Origin: Cyclobacteriaceae bacterium
GTDB lineage: Bacteria > Bacteroidota > Bacteroidia > Cytophagales > Cyclobacteriaceae
Assembly: GCA_016786495.1 (NCBI GenBank)
Contig: JAEUUJ010000022.1
Location: 62,001 to 126,000, forward strand
Length of the DNA stretch: 64,000 bases
Reading direction: 5' to 3'
In this document: positions 17,356-25,954 of the stretch, piece after piece
How positions within the stretch are numbered: position 1 is the first letter of the stretch
Layout: each line of letters begins with the position of its first letter
Position numbers and translations under genes: made by a program
Notes under the pieces: generated by a model
Database searches by the model: none
Told to the model about the DNA's origin: nothing
Seen by the model: only the letters and a program-made list of their open reading frames with translations

Positions 17356-18474
17356 ATGAAAAAACTACTGGTTGCAGCCCTACTGATTCTGAACATACTG
17401 CATGCATCCGCACAAAAGTTTACAAAACCATTACAGTTGTCGCATCCGGAACTGCTTCAATTCGTGGATATAAACGGGCTGTCTACCGCCTACTACGAAC
17501 TTATAATCACTAACCTTTCAGCGGATACGGTACAGTTAAAAGCACTTACGATTTATAATACAAGGGATTCAATCGCCTGCTTTCAGCTGGATGAACAAGC
17601 ACTTAAAACGAATACCCGTGCACTCCATCATGCTGGCAACAACGCAGTCATTCCGCCCCGGCAAACCGTGATGGTTTACATTGAGTTGGGTATCCGAAAG
17701 AATATTCACCGGATTTTTCATGCAGTCACGTATGCTATCGTTCACCACCCGACACAACAGGACTTCACGATAAATTCCTCTGCTGCGATTTGTTTCATGC
17801 AATTGCCAGTGGTAATTGGTAAACCCTTGCGTGAAGGCGCGTGGGCTGCCGTGTATGAACCTTCGTGGGATCGCGGGCACAGGCGTGTTGTGTACACAGT
17901 CGATGGCAAGTCACGGATACCCGGACGGTACGCAATTGACTTCATCATGCTCAACGAACAAGGTCAGTTCGCAACGGCTGATCCGAACGTAGTTAACCAA
18001 TGGCTCGGGTATGGTGCCGATGTACTGGCCGTTGCCGATGGAGAAGTTTCATCGGTTCGAACCGATTTTACGGAAAGCAAAACACTGAACGACCATGCGG
18101 CAGAACCAGCTGAACGAGCCACCGGAAATTACGTTTCCATAAAACTCAACAATCAACAGTTTGCATTCTACGAACACCTGATGCCGAACAGTATAAAAGT
18201 TAAGGTCGGTCAAAAAGTTAAAAAAGGTCAGGTGATCGGAAAAGTTGGCTTTACCGGACAGACCACCGGTCCACACCTTCACTTCCACCTGGCAGATATT
18301 GATTCACCGCTGGGCGCTGAAGGCCTTCCGTTTATTTTTGAAAGTTTTGATGTGCTGGGCTCGTACCCGGATTTCGAACAGTTCGGAAAGGCACCTTGGC
18401 GCAAAACTGAACTGCAGCCTGCAACACGTTTTCAGGAACGCCCTGCACCCAACTTTGTTGTACGTTTCAAATAG
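17356..18474 (+). CDS. M23 family secreted metallopeptidase
   Basis: This 372-residue protein has a signal peptide (residues 1-20, ending Ala-Ser-Ala-Gln) and an N-terminal domain of about 150 residues with beta-sandwich character. A C-terminal M23 (lysostaphin/LytM) domain carries Gly-Gln-Thr-Thr-Gly-Pro-His-Leu-His-Phe-His near residue 306, with the catalytic His-x-His. The first zinc ligand region (Gly-Arg-Tyr-Ala-Ile-Asp-Phe, near 195) has the Asp but the usual upstream His is replaced by Arg, so zinc binding may be altered. It probably cleaves peptidoglycan cross-bridges or acts as a degenerate LytM factor in the periplasm. Confidence 0.88.
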   Translation: MKKLLVAALLILNILHASAQKFTKPLQLSHPELLQFVDINGLSTAYYELIITNLSADTVQLKALTIYNTRDSIACFQLDEQALKTNTRALHHAGNNAVIPPRQTVMVYIELGIRKNIHRIFHAVTYAIVHHPTQQDFTINSSAAICFMQLPVVIGKPLREGAWAAVYEPSWDRGHRRVVYTVDGKSRIPGRYAIDFIMLNEQGQFATADPNVVNQWLGYGADVLAVADGEVSSVRTDFTESKTLNDHAAEPAERATGNYVSIKLNNQQFAFYEHLMPNSIKVKVGQKVKKGQVIGKVGFTGQTTGPHLHFHLADIDSPLGAEGLPFIFESFDVLGSYPDFEQFGKAPWRKTELQPATRFQERPAPNFVVRFK

Positions 18475-18569
18475 CAGCGCAACTACATAACTTTCCTGGT
18501 CGTCAATTGTTTTATGGCATAAGACGTACAAAATTGCCAGCGCTGCACCAAAACTTTTCATCTGCCACC

Positions 18570-19139
18570 ATGACCGAACTCTTACGAAATCATATTGTTA
18601 AGCGGTTGGGTAGCGAACCGGCAAACCTGGAACTCGTCTTGTCAAAATTCACCGTCATAGCGGCAAAGCGCAATCAGACATTGTTGACACAGGGCGAGGT
18701 TTGTAAATACGTGTACTTTGTGGCGGAGGGCTGCCTGCAGGTATATGTTTACGATTCAGAGATGAACGAAACCACCCGCGACATCGTCATCGAAGATAAC
18801 TGGTGCAGCGAACTCATCAGCTTTGGCAGCGGGCAGCCTGCTTCTGAGAATATTCGCACAGTAGAACCTTCTACCCTTCTGGCCATCGATCGCAAGGGAT
18901 TTCAGCAAATGATGGAAACCGTACCGCAATTCGATCTTGTTTACAAACAAATTCTGGAAGCGTCATACGCGAACTCCGTGTATCGGATCAATACCTTTGT
19001 TTCATTGTCAGCACTTGACCGGATTAAGTGGCTGATGCAATACCGGCCCATGCTGATGACACGCCTTTCCAGCAAACTCATCGCTTCCTACCTCGGAATT
19101 AATAAAGACGTCTTTAGCCGCCTGAAAGCGAAATTGTAA
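18570..19139 (+). CDS. Crp/Fnr family regulator
   Basis: The 189-residue product has a cNMP-binding-type beta-roll (Gly-Glu-Val-Cys-Lys-Tyr-Val-Tyr-Phe-Val-Ala-Glu-Gly-Cys-Leu near residues 41-55), a dimer helix, and a short C-terminal HTH that ends directly after the recognition helix (Asn-Lys-Asp-Val-Phe-Ser-Arg-Leu). This is the usual size and shape for the many Crp-like regulators of Bacteroidota that often control a neighbouring small gene. The frame opens earlier, at 18507, but the ATG at 18570 gives the family-typical N-terminus. The YCII and DoxX-like genes downstream are likely targets. The ligand is unknown. Confidence 0.9.
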   Translation: MTELLRNHIVKRLGSEPANLELVLSKFTVIAAKRNQTLLTQGEVCKYVYFVAEGCLQVYVYDSEMNETTRDIVIEDNWCSELISFGSGQPASENIRTVEPSTLLAIDRKGFQQMMETVPQFDLVYKQILEASYANSVYRINTFVSLSALDRIKWLMQYRPMLMTRLSSKLIASYLGINKDVFSRLKAKL

Positions 19140-19144
19140 AACGT

Positions 19145-19156
19145 AGACTTTTGTCA
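19145..19156. promoter_or_regulatory. Near-match to the TGAY-N4-RTCA box upstream of the YCII gene
   Basis: AGACTTTTGTCA matches the palindromic core in 11 of 12 constrained positions, with A for T at position 1. It lies 62 bp before the YCII-domain gene and just after the Crp-like regulator gene. This is a candidate only. Confidence 0.35.
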
Positions 19157-19218
19157 TCGTCAGGAAAACGGAGGATTGGGATTTTTACATCCGTAATCAC
19201 CAAAAAATCCAAAACAAC

Positions 19219-19575
19219 ATGACAGAATTCTTACTGCTATTTCGAAATGCAAGCGCACAAAACGGGTATCTGGCTACTGCCCAGGACATGGCCGCTGAAA
19301 TGCCACACTGGCAATCGTGGATCGGTAACATCGCAATGCAAGGCAAGCTGGTTACCACCGCCCCCATCCGTTACGAAGCATCCATCGTGAACAACGAACA
19401 GGTTATCTCCGGTCATCCGCATAAAGAAGATAACAGTGTTCTGGTGTCGGGATTTTTGATCTGCAAGGCGGAAACAATCGCGGAAGTTGAGCAATGGAGC
19501 AAGACTTGCCCGATTCTGAAGTACCCAAACAGTTCAGTCGAGATCCGGCCGTTAGTACCATTTCCCACCAATTAA
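19219..19575 (+). CDS. YCII-related domain protein
   Basis: The 118-residue product matches the YCII/DGPF-like fold. It begins with a Phe-Leu-Leu-Leu-Phe-Arg strand and has Met-x-x-Trp-x-x-Trp in the helix, Ile-Ser-Gly in the middle and a closing strand Ser-Val-Glu-Ile-Arg-Pro-Leu. Members are small cytosolic alpha/beta-barrel dimers of mostly unknown activity, often found beside regulators. It sits between a Crp-like regulator (79 bp before) and a small membrane protein (12 bp after) and is probably co-transcribed with the latter. Confidence 0.85.
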   Translation: MTEFLLLFRNASAQNGYLATAQDMAAEMPHWQSWIGNIAMQGKLVTTAPIRYEASIVNNEQVISGHPHKEDNSVLVSGFLICKAETIAEVEQWSKTCPILKYPNSSVEIRPLVPFPTN

Positions 19576-19587
19576 AACCTCAATCCC

Positions 19588-19959
19588 ATGGAAAGAATCT
19601 TATCCCTTGGCCGCTATCTTTTTCCGCTTTCGTTCTTGCTGTACGTTGGCCTGCACCTCGGTATGCCGGAAGTCGGGGCGAGTTTTGTTCCCCGCTGGCT
19701 ACCCGCACCTTTATTCTGGAATTATTTTACCGGAATTCTCATCCTCGCGTTTATTGTCAGTTGCCTGCTTGGCAAGTTCGACAAGTTAGCTACCGTGCTG
19801 ATGGCGTTGTATGTGTTGCTGATGATCTTCCTCGTTCACATTCCGCGTGCTGCCACCTCCGAAAATGATATGCTCAATATCTTCCGAAACCTGATGGTTA
19901 TCGGAGCGTTGCTGGTGTATGCAAAGTATGCCGCAAGAGACAAGCGCATAACAGGGTAA
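19588..19959 (+). CDS. Small four-helix membrane protein (DoxX-like)
   Basis: The 123-residue product has four hydrophobic helices (about 9-27, 43-62, 66-86 and 97-116) and a short Arg/Lys tail, which matches the DoxX-like group in size and layout. These proteins occur in respiratory and detoxification settings, but most have no defined function. It follows the YCII gene by 12 bp and ends just before a strong bidirectional terminator. Confidence 0.8.
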   Translation: MERILSLGRYLFPLSFLLYVGLHLGMPEVGASFVPRWLPAPLFWNYFTGILILAFIVSCLLGKFDKLATVLMALYVLLMIFLVHIPRAATSENDMLNIFRNLMVIGALLVYAKYAARDKRITG

Positions 19960-19964
19960 AGAAA

Positions 19965-19992
19965 AAAGCCTGTCGCACGTGCGACAGGCTTT
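19965..19992. terminator. Bidirectional intrinsic terminator
   Basis: This is a perfect 14-bp inverted repeat (AAAGCCTGTCGCAC and its complement) with no spacer beyond the turn bases. It has A-runs on the left and T-rich sequence on the right. It lies between the convergent DoxX-like gene (ends 19959) and TPR gene (ends 20014) and can stop transcription from both sides. Confidence 0.88.
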
Positions 19993-20013
19993 ACGTTCTT
20001 TTTTATATCTCGA

Positions 20014-21621
20014 CTACGTCCCCTTTTGCTTTTGAATCGCACCTTCGCGAATTGCAGCTAATACCTGCTTCGCCTGTGTATCGTTCGGATTCAAGGCAAG
20101 TACCTTCTGAAAATACTCTTTTCCTTTCACCAGATTTCCTTCGCTTATCGCATAATACGAGCCCAGATACTTATACGCTTCAATAATGAACGTTTTGTTC
20201 TTATCCGGATCCACAGCACTTAAGTCGAGAATTTTCTCGTAAAGCGGTTTAGCGAGACCTTCTTCCTGAGTTGAATCAATGTTTGCCTTGACACGGGCAG
20301 CTTCCACCGCTACCTGAATGTTGGTCGGGTATTGCTCCACCAGTTGCGCATATACAGTATCGGCTTGTGGATACTGTTCCGTCATGGAATAAGCCCGTGC
20401 CATATTCAGGTACTCATTCGGACTGGGCTTTTCCTTAACGGCAACCAATCGCTTATAGGCGGAAGCTGCTTCTGCATATTTCCGATTCTTGTAATAAATC
20501 TCAGCTTGGGCCTGAATCGCATCGGTACTCTTCGGATCGAGTTCTACCGCCTTCGCTAACTGTGTTTCACCCAGCGAATCATTACCCATCGCGATGTACA
20601 GTTTACCCAATTCGATATAGTCTTTAGGGGTTATATCCTCAGGTTTCGCAGTTACCAAAAAGCGTTCCGATACCTCCGCAGATTTCATGGAGTCGACAGA
20701 GTCTTTCGTAGCCAGCAGCGACTTGATGTAATACCGGTACACGCCCGGCTTCACGTTTTCTTTGGTGATAAGTTCTGAAAACAACTCATTTCCTTTACCA
20801 TATTGTCCCTGCATCACATAAATAAACGCGAGGCGCATTTTTATCTTCTCCGGATCACTGCTCAGCTGGCGGAATTTCTCCGCAGCCGCCACGGCTTTGT
20901 CAGCTTCTTTTTGCTGATAGTAGATATCTGCCAGTTCATCGTAAGCAAATGTATAGTCGGGATCTACTGTTACCGCTTTTTCGAATGACTGTAGCGCCAA
21001 CGGTGGATTGACACGGTTGTAGATCACGCCAATTTTGTAGTGCGGCTCGCCATTTTTAGGATCCAATGCAGCCGCATTTTCATACGCAGAAACGGCCGAC
21101 CCGGCCTGATTTTGCAGCATGTAGGCATCACCGAGTAATAATTCAACCCCTGCGTCATCTTTAATGGCTTTCGCTTTCAGCAACAACGCGATGGCTTCAC
21201 CCGCGCGTTGGGGTTGTGTGAGGTATGCCTCAGCAACCGCTTTTAACACCGGAACTTTCTTCGACTTCGACAGTTTCAGGGCTTTGTCGAGATTTAGCTT
21301 AGCATCTGCCGCCCGATTCTGCAGCAATGCCAGGTGTCCCTTGCCGGCATAGTTGATGGCCTCTTTTGGATTTTTGGCAATACCTGCATCAAACGACTTC
21401 GCAGCAGCCTCCGGTTGATTATTTTTTAATTGCGCATAACCCAGGTAATAATACAGATCGGCCTCTTTGGGGTTCTCGCGAATAGCCGCTTCAATGGGAG
21501 CCATGGCTTCCGTTGCATGATCAACGGCTATCAATCGTTTTGATTTTTTTACCTCAGCACGTTGTGCATACCCAAAAATACCGGTCAACAAAAATGTAAG
21601 TAAGAAAACTATCTTTTTCAT
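20014..21621 (-). CDS. Exported tetratricopeptide-repeat protein
   Basis: The 535-residue product has a signal peptide (residues 1-20, ending Tyr-Ala-Gln) and is built almost entirely of TPR units of about 34 residues, with recurring Ala/Tyr/Leu positions (for example Ala-Asp-Leu-Tyr-Tyr-Tyr-Leu-Gly-Tyr-Ala near 53-61). TPR arrays mediate protein-protein contacts; here they would act in the periplasm or at the outer membrane. It is a single gene between a terminator and a 287-bp promoter region shared with the divergent DUF1275 gene. No partner can be named. Confidence 0.93.
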   Translation of the reverse strand: MKKIVFLLTFLLTGIFGYAQRAEVKKSKRLIAVDHATEAMAPIEAAIRENPKEADLYYYLGYAQLKNNQPEAAAKSFDAGIAKNPKEAINYAGKGHLALLQNRAADAKLNLDKALKLSKSKKVPVLKAVAEAYLTQPQRAGEAIALLLKAKAIKDDAGVELLLGDAYMLQNQAGSAVSAYENAAALDPKNGEPHYKIGVIYNRVNPPLALQSFEKAVTVDPDYTFAYDELADIYYQQKEADKAVAAAEKFRQLSSDPEKIKMRLAFIYVMQGQYGKGNELFSELITKENVKPGVYRYYIKSLLATKDSVDSMKSAEVSERFLVTAKPEDITPKDYIELGKLYIAMGNDSLGETQLAKAVELDPKSTDAIQAQAEIYYKNRKYAEAASAYKRLVAVKEKPSPNEYLNMARAYSMTEQYPQADTVYAQLVEQYPTNIQVAVEAARVKANIDSTQEEGLAKPLYEKILDLSAVDPDKNKTFIIEAYKYLGSYYAISEGNLVKGKEYFQKVLALNPNDTQAKQVLAAIREGAIQKQKGT

Positions 21622-21908
21622 CGCTGTTAAGTTTTGTAACCTGAGCGCACAAAACGCATCAGAAATTTGACTCTATTTCCGGCAAATGCTGAAAAAATCG
21701 TACCATAATTAACAGGTATCTGCGCCTGCATTTTATCCGGATTATTTGCTGTTAACCGACTAAGATGTCGATAAGTCGCCGGGTTGAATCGCCCCGCCAT
21801 CAAACAGGATGTTGAATTGCGCTTAACCGGTGCAGATTTTCTTGCCATTGGATACAAGTCTTGAGCATCGTATCTTGATGGGCGACTAAATCCATCTTCC
21901 GATCAGTC

Positions 21909-22637
21909 ATGTTCAAACACAGGGGAGAAACCCGAACGTTACAGCACAATCTGCGAATTGCTTCTTTATTATCGTTTGTTGCCGGTCTGGTAAACGTTGC
22001 GGGCTTTCTGGCAGTTCAACGGCTCACGACTAACGTTACCGGACATTTTGCATTTTTCGTTGACGAAGTTTTTAAACTGAACTTTCTTCAGGGATTTATT
22101 TTCTTCCTGTACATCTTCTTTTTCTTTCTGGGTTCGTTCGTCTCCAGTTTTCTGGTTGAATTATTCTACAAAAGAAATTTTCCCTACGTGTATGTGTTGC
22201 CGGCATTGATCGAAAGCGCTATCCTCTTGTCGGTACCCTTGTTTGGTGACCTTCTCGTCCGCGATCATCCCGATGCATTAGCATTTTTGCTGCTGTTCGC
22301 GATGGGTCTGCAAAATTCGCTGGTAACAACCATCTCCAATGCAGCCGTCAGAACCACGCACCTGACCGGCTTGTTCACCGACCTGGGTATTGAACTTTCG
22401 CAGTTGTTCTTTTACAAGCAACCCGACCAGCGCACCAAACTTTTTTCGTCCATCCGGCTACGGCTTACCATTATCTGTTTCTTTTTTATTGGTGGAATTG
22501 TCGGGGGTATTTTCTACTCATCCCTGCAACTGAACGTCTTGCTGATCGCAGCGGGCGCACTCATGTTGGGCCTCACGCTCGATTCTTGGATCGAGGGGAT
22601 TACTAAAATCGGAAAACTGTTCGGCCGTCAATCCTGA
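21909..22637 (+). CDS. DUF1275 (YoaK-type) membrane protein
   Basis: The 242-residue product has about six membrane helices. It shows the family signature of Gly-Leu-Val-Asn-Val-Ala-Gly-Phe followed by Asn-Val-Thr-Gly-His in the first hairpin, and Asn-Ala-Ala-Val-Arg-Thr-Thr-His-Leu-Thr-Gly in the middle. DUF1275 proteins are common inner-membrane proteins of unknown transport function. The 3' end overlaps the convergent DUF1003 gene by 10 bp. Confidence 0.92.
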   Translation: MFKHRGETRTLQHNLRIASLLSFVAGLVNVAGFLAVQRLTTNVTGHFAFFVDEVFKLNFLQGFIFFLYIFFFFLGSFVSSFLVELFYKRNFPYVYVLPALIESAILLSVPLFGDLLVRDHPDALAFLLLFAMGLQNSLVTTISNAAVRTTHLTGLFTDLGIELSQLFFYKQPDQRTKLFSSIRLRLTIICFFFIGGIVGGIFYSSLQLNVLLIAAGALMLGLTLDSWIEGITKIGKLFGRQS

Positions 22638-23332
22638 TTCTTTTCGGGAAGCTTGTTCAGGATATCATTCATCATTTCGATCTGTACTTTTTGAATTTCC
22701 AGCAATTCGTGCTGTTGATGAATGATCAGATGATCGATCTTTTCATGGAGCATCCGGATTTCCAGCTCCGACTTCAGGTTGATCATGTAGTCTTTTCGGG
22801 AGCGGTCGCGGTCTTTCTCCTCCTGCCGGTTCTGGCTCATCATAATCACGGGCGCCTGCAAAGCGGCCAGCGTTGACAAAATCAAATTCAGTAAAATGTA
22901 GGGATATGGATCGAAGGGCCTGGTGGCGAGGAAAATTGAATTAATAACCATCCATACAAAGAGGAAGAATCCAAAAAAGATAATAAACGCCCAACTCCCG
23001 CCGAAACTTGCCACCCGGTCAGCCAGCCGTTGACCAAGGGTGGTTTTTTCTTCCGGGTCCTCGATCTTATTAACTAGCGATTCACGATTCTTCAGCGAGT
23101 TGAGCACGGTGTCTTCCAGTTCTGTCAGCTCCCCAACCTCCCGCAGCAGGAAATCCTGGATATACTTTTGGCGGTAGACATTCAACTCGGTGAGTGAACA
23201 ATAACTTTCTTCTTTAAACTCCGGATGATCGCTCCTTATAATATTGAGTAAAGATGGACGGATTGTTTTGGCCGATATCTTCTCCCGAACGGGGAATTCT
23301 TTGGCAGAAAGGTCGCTGGTGAAAGTTTCCAT
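22628..23332 (-). CDS. DUF1003 membrane protein
   Basis: The 234-residue product has an N-terminal soluble region of about 110 residues and two membrane helices (about 120-140 and 155-175), with the DUF1003 core Gly-Ser-Trp-x-Phe-Ile-Ile-Phe-Phe near residue 115 and Asp-Pro-Tyr-Pro-Tyr-Ile-Leu-Leu-Asn near 147. A charged coiled-coil tail (about 185-225) follows. The frame opens earlier, at 23428, but the Met at 23332 gives a plausible start. Function is unknown; the topology suggests an inner-membrane protein with a cytoplasmic coiled coil. Confidence 0.88.
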   Translation of the reverse strand: METFTSDLSAKEFPVREKISAKTIRPSLLNIIRSDHPEFKEESYCSLTELNVYRQKYIQDFLLREVGELTELEDTVLNSLKNRESLVNKIEDPEEKTTLGQRLADRVASFGGSWAFIIFFGFFLFVWMVINSIFLATRPFDPYPYILLNLILSTLAALQAPVIMMSQNRQEEKDRDRSRKDYMINLKSELEIRMLHEKIDHLIIHQQHELLEIQKVQIEMMNDILNKLPEKNQD

Positions 23333-23502
23333 ACGTGTAGCGTATGGGTACAAGTTACGCCTACAATTCCAAACCCATGATCTGCTTGAACGATCACGGG
23401 CGTCAACTGCACCAATCCGTAACCCCAACCGCGTTCGCGATACCCCTTATAACAATTTGATAATCTGATATTTAGATGCACTTCGCCCGGAATTATCCGG
23501 GG

Positions 23503-23514
23503 TGACAAAAATCA
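23503..23514. promoter_or_regulatory. Crp/Fnr-type box upstream of the cbb3 oxidase operon
   Basis: TGACAAAAATCA fits TGAY-N4-RTCA. It lies 86 bp before the ccoNO ATG at 23601. The same 12 bases, plus the following TGT, occur again at 34778. FNR/FixK-type control of cbb3 oxidase genes under low oxygen is well known in other bacteria, which supports this site. Confidence 0.68.
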
Positions 23515-23600
23515 TGTACCCATCTAACACCCATCATGTGCCACCCTTTACGCGGATTTTACTTTTATCGCAAAATAACCTTAACCGCTGCACTCACGCT

Positions 23601-25742
23601 ATGGAAATCGAAAAGTTCAGTTACGATAACAAAATCGTAAAAGCCTTCATGATTGCCACCGTCATTTTCGGACTGGTAGGCATGCTGGTGGGGCTTACAG
23701 CCGCCATTCAGTTGTTTTATCCCGTTTTTAATTTCTCAGACTCACCCGTGGGACAGTTTGTTTCATTCGGGCGCATCAGGCCGCTGCACACCAACGCCAT
23801 CATTTTTGCGTTTGTGGGCAACGCGATGTTTGCCGGGGTGTACTACTCGATGCAGCGCCTGCTGAAAGCACGGATGCTCAGCGACACCCTCAGCTGGATT
23901 CACTTCTGGGGCTGGCAACTGATCATTTTAGCAGCTGCGATTACGTTGCCCCTCGGTATTACTACATCGAAAGAATATGCCGAATTGGAATGGCCGATTG
24001 ATATTGCCATAGCGTTGGTTTGGGTTGTGTTTGGCATTAACATGATCGGTACGATCATCAAAAGACGTGAGCGCCACATGTATGTGGCCATCTGGTTTTA
24101 CATCGCAACGTTCGTAACGGTTGCGGTACTGCACATCGTGAACTCATTCGAGATGCCGGTGTCGTTATTCAAAAGCTACTCCTGGTATGCTGGCGTACAG
24201 GATGCACTGGTTCAATGGTGGTACGGCCACAATGCCGTGGCATTCTTCCTGACAACACCTTTCCTCGGCATCATGTATTACTTCCTGCCAAAAGCAGCGA
24301 ACCGTCCGGTGTACTCATACCGACTGTCAATCATTCACTTCTGGGCGCTGATTTTTATTTACATCTGGGCTGGTCCGCACCACCTGTTGTACAGCACTTT
24401 ACCTGACTGGGCACAATCTCTGGGCGTGGTGTTCTCGATCATGCTCATCGCTCCGTCATGGGGTGGTATGCTGAACGGTTTGATGACGCTGCGCGGTGCG
24501 TGGGATCGGGTTCGTGAAGATGCCGTATTGAAATTTATGGTGGTAGCGATTACCGCTTACGGTATGGCTACACTCGAAGGACCTCTCCTGTCGCTGAAAA
24601 ACGTTAATGCCATTGCGCACTTTACCGACTGGATCGTAGCACACGTACACGTGGGTGGTTTGGGCTGGAACGGCTTCCTCATCTTCGCGGTGTTGTACTG
24701 GACTGTTCCGCGCATGTGGAACACAAAATTATACTCATCGAAACTGGCCAACATTCACTTCTGGCTCGGAACACTGGGTATTATTTTCTATGCGTTGCCG
24801 ATGTACGTATCAGGCGTTACACAAAGTCTGATGTGGAAAGAATTTAATCCCGAAGGCTTCCTGGTGTACAAAAACTTCCTGGAAACAACCGTGCAAATAC
24901 TCCCGCTTCATGGTCTGCGCGCAATGGGTGGACTGCTTTATTTCACGGGCACAGTAATCATGACCTATAACCTCATGAAAACAGCGTATGCCGGAAGTTT
25001 CATTGCCAACGAACCGGCTGAAGCTGCACCGCTCGCCAAAAACTATGTGGTAAAAACCGGTGGCTGGCACTATCGCCTTCTTGAGCACAAACCACTGTTA
25101 TTCACCGTGTTGGCCCTGGTTGCCATCCTGATTGGCGGAATCATCGAATTGGTGCCAACCTTCCTGATCAAATCAAACGTGCCTACGATTGCAAGCGTGA
25201 AACCCTACACTCCGCTCGAGTTACAGGGACGCGATATTTACATCCGCGAAGGCTGTGTAAGCTGTCACTCTCAGTTGATTCGTCCGTTCCGTTCTGAAAC
25301 AGAGCGCTATGGAGAATATTCAAAATCCGGTGAGTTTGTGTACGACCATCCGTTCCTCTGGGGTTCGAAGCGTACCGGTCCGGATTTACATCGTATCGGT
25401 GGCAAATATTCGAACACCTGGCACTACAACCACATGCTCGCTCCGGATGCTGTATCTACGGGTTCTATCATGCCGGCTTATCCCTGGTTGTTTGAACAAT
25501 CCATCGACAAAGGTTCCACTGGCGCGAAAATTTCTGCGCTGCGTACCGTTGGCGTTCCGTATCCGGAAGGTTATGAAGAGAATGCCAATGCTGACCTCGA
25601 AAAGCAGGCAGAAACAATCGCTGCATCGTTGAAGAATGACGGTATTGAGGTGTCAAGCGATACCGAGATCATTGCCATCATCGCTTACCTGCAACGGCTG
25701 GGCACCGACATTAAGGCTGAAAAAGTTGCTGTAAACAAATAA
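23601..25742 (+). CDS. ccoNO: cbb3 cytochrome oxidase, fused CcoN-CcoO subunit
   Basis: This 713-residue subunit reduces O2 to water with high affinity and pumps protons. The first ~490 residues are CcoN, with 12 or more membrane helices. The Cu-B His lies in Gly-His-Asn-Ala-Val-Ala, the Pro-His-His pair follows, and the heme ligands lie in His-Val-His-Val-Gly-Gly. The C-terminal ~200 residues are CcoO, with one anchor helix and a heme-c site Cys552-Val-Ser-Cys555-His556. CcoN and CcoO are separate genes in Proteobacteria but fused in many Bacteroidota. The frame opens earlier, at 23502, but the ATG at 23601 fits the family N-terminus and leaves the Crp/Fnr-type box outside the gene. Confidence 0.96.
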   Translation: MEIEKFSYDNKIVKAFMIATVIFGLVGMLVGLTAAIQLFYPVFNFSDSPVGQFVSFGRIRPLHTNAIIFAFVGNAMFAGVYYSMQRLLKARMLSDTLSWIHFWGWQLIILAAAITLPLGITTSKEYAELEWPIDIAIALVWVVFGINMIGTIIKRRERHMYVAIWFYIATFVTVAVLHIVNSFEMPVSLFKSYSWYAGVQDALVQWWYGHNAVAFFLTTPFLGIMYYFLPKAANRPVYSYRLSIIHFWALIFIYIWAGPHHLLYSTLPDWAQSLGVVFSIMLIAPSWGGMLNGLMTLRGAWDRVREDAVLKFMVVAITAYGMATLEGPLLSLKNVNAIAHFTDWIVAHVHVGGLGWNGFLIFAVLYWTVPRMWNTKLYSSKLANIHFWLGTLGIIFYALPMYVSGVTQSLMWKEFNPEGFLVYKNFLETTVQILPLHGLRAMGGLLYFTGTVIMTYNLMKTAYAGSFIANEPAEAAPLAKNYVVKTGGWHYRLLEHKPLLFTVLALVAILIGGIIELVPTFLIKSNVPTIASVKPYTPLELQGRDIYIREGCVSCHSQLIRPFRSETERYGEYSKSGEFVYDHPFLWGSKRTGPDLHRIGGKYSNTWHYNHMLAPDAVSTGSIMPAYPWLFEQSIDKGSTGAKISALRTVGVPYPEGYEENANADLEKQAETIAASLKNDGIEVSSDTEIIAIIAYLQRLGTDIKAEKVAVNK

Positions 25743-25753
25743 CCTGAACCGTT

Positions 25754-25954
25754 ATGTACAAAAATGTTCTTCAAAGCATGACTGACGTGGCCATCTGGCC
25801 GGTCATCTCATTCATCATATTTTTCGCCTTCTTCATCACGTTGCTGGTCTACGTTTTTCTGGTGGATAAGAAATTCATCCAGTATATGAAGTCCTTGCCA
25901 ATGGATGACGAAACTCCCAAATCATCAACCGAAACTGTTAATCACCATGTGTAA
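25754..25954 (+). CDS. ccoQ: cbb3 oxidase small subunit CcoQ-like
   Basis: The 66-residue product has one membrane helix (about 15-37) and a short charged tail, placed between ccoNO and ccoP exactly where CcoQ is expected. CcoQ stabilises the assembled oxidase. Its last bases overlap the ccoP start by 8 bp, so the two are translationally coupled. Sequence similarity alone is weak at this length; the call rests on size, topology and position. Confidence 0.85.
   Translation: MYKNVLQSMTDVAIWPVISFIIFFAFFITLLVYVFLVDKKFIQYMKSLPMDDETPKSSTETVNHHV

Noticed and set aside
21627..21857. A 76-codon minus-strand frame between the TPR and DUF1275 genes
   Set aside because: Its product has no export signal or recognisable domain, and it lies in the shared promoter region of two divergent genes.
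25905..25946. Upstream start for CcoP at 25905
   Set aside because: It would overlap ccoQ by 50 bp and add 14 residues; the ATG at 25947 has the usual short overlap.
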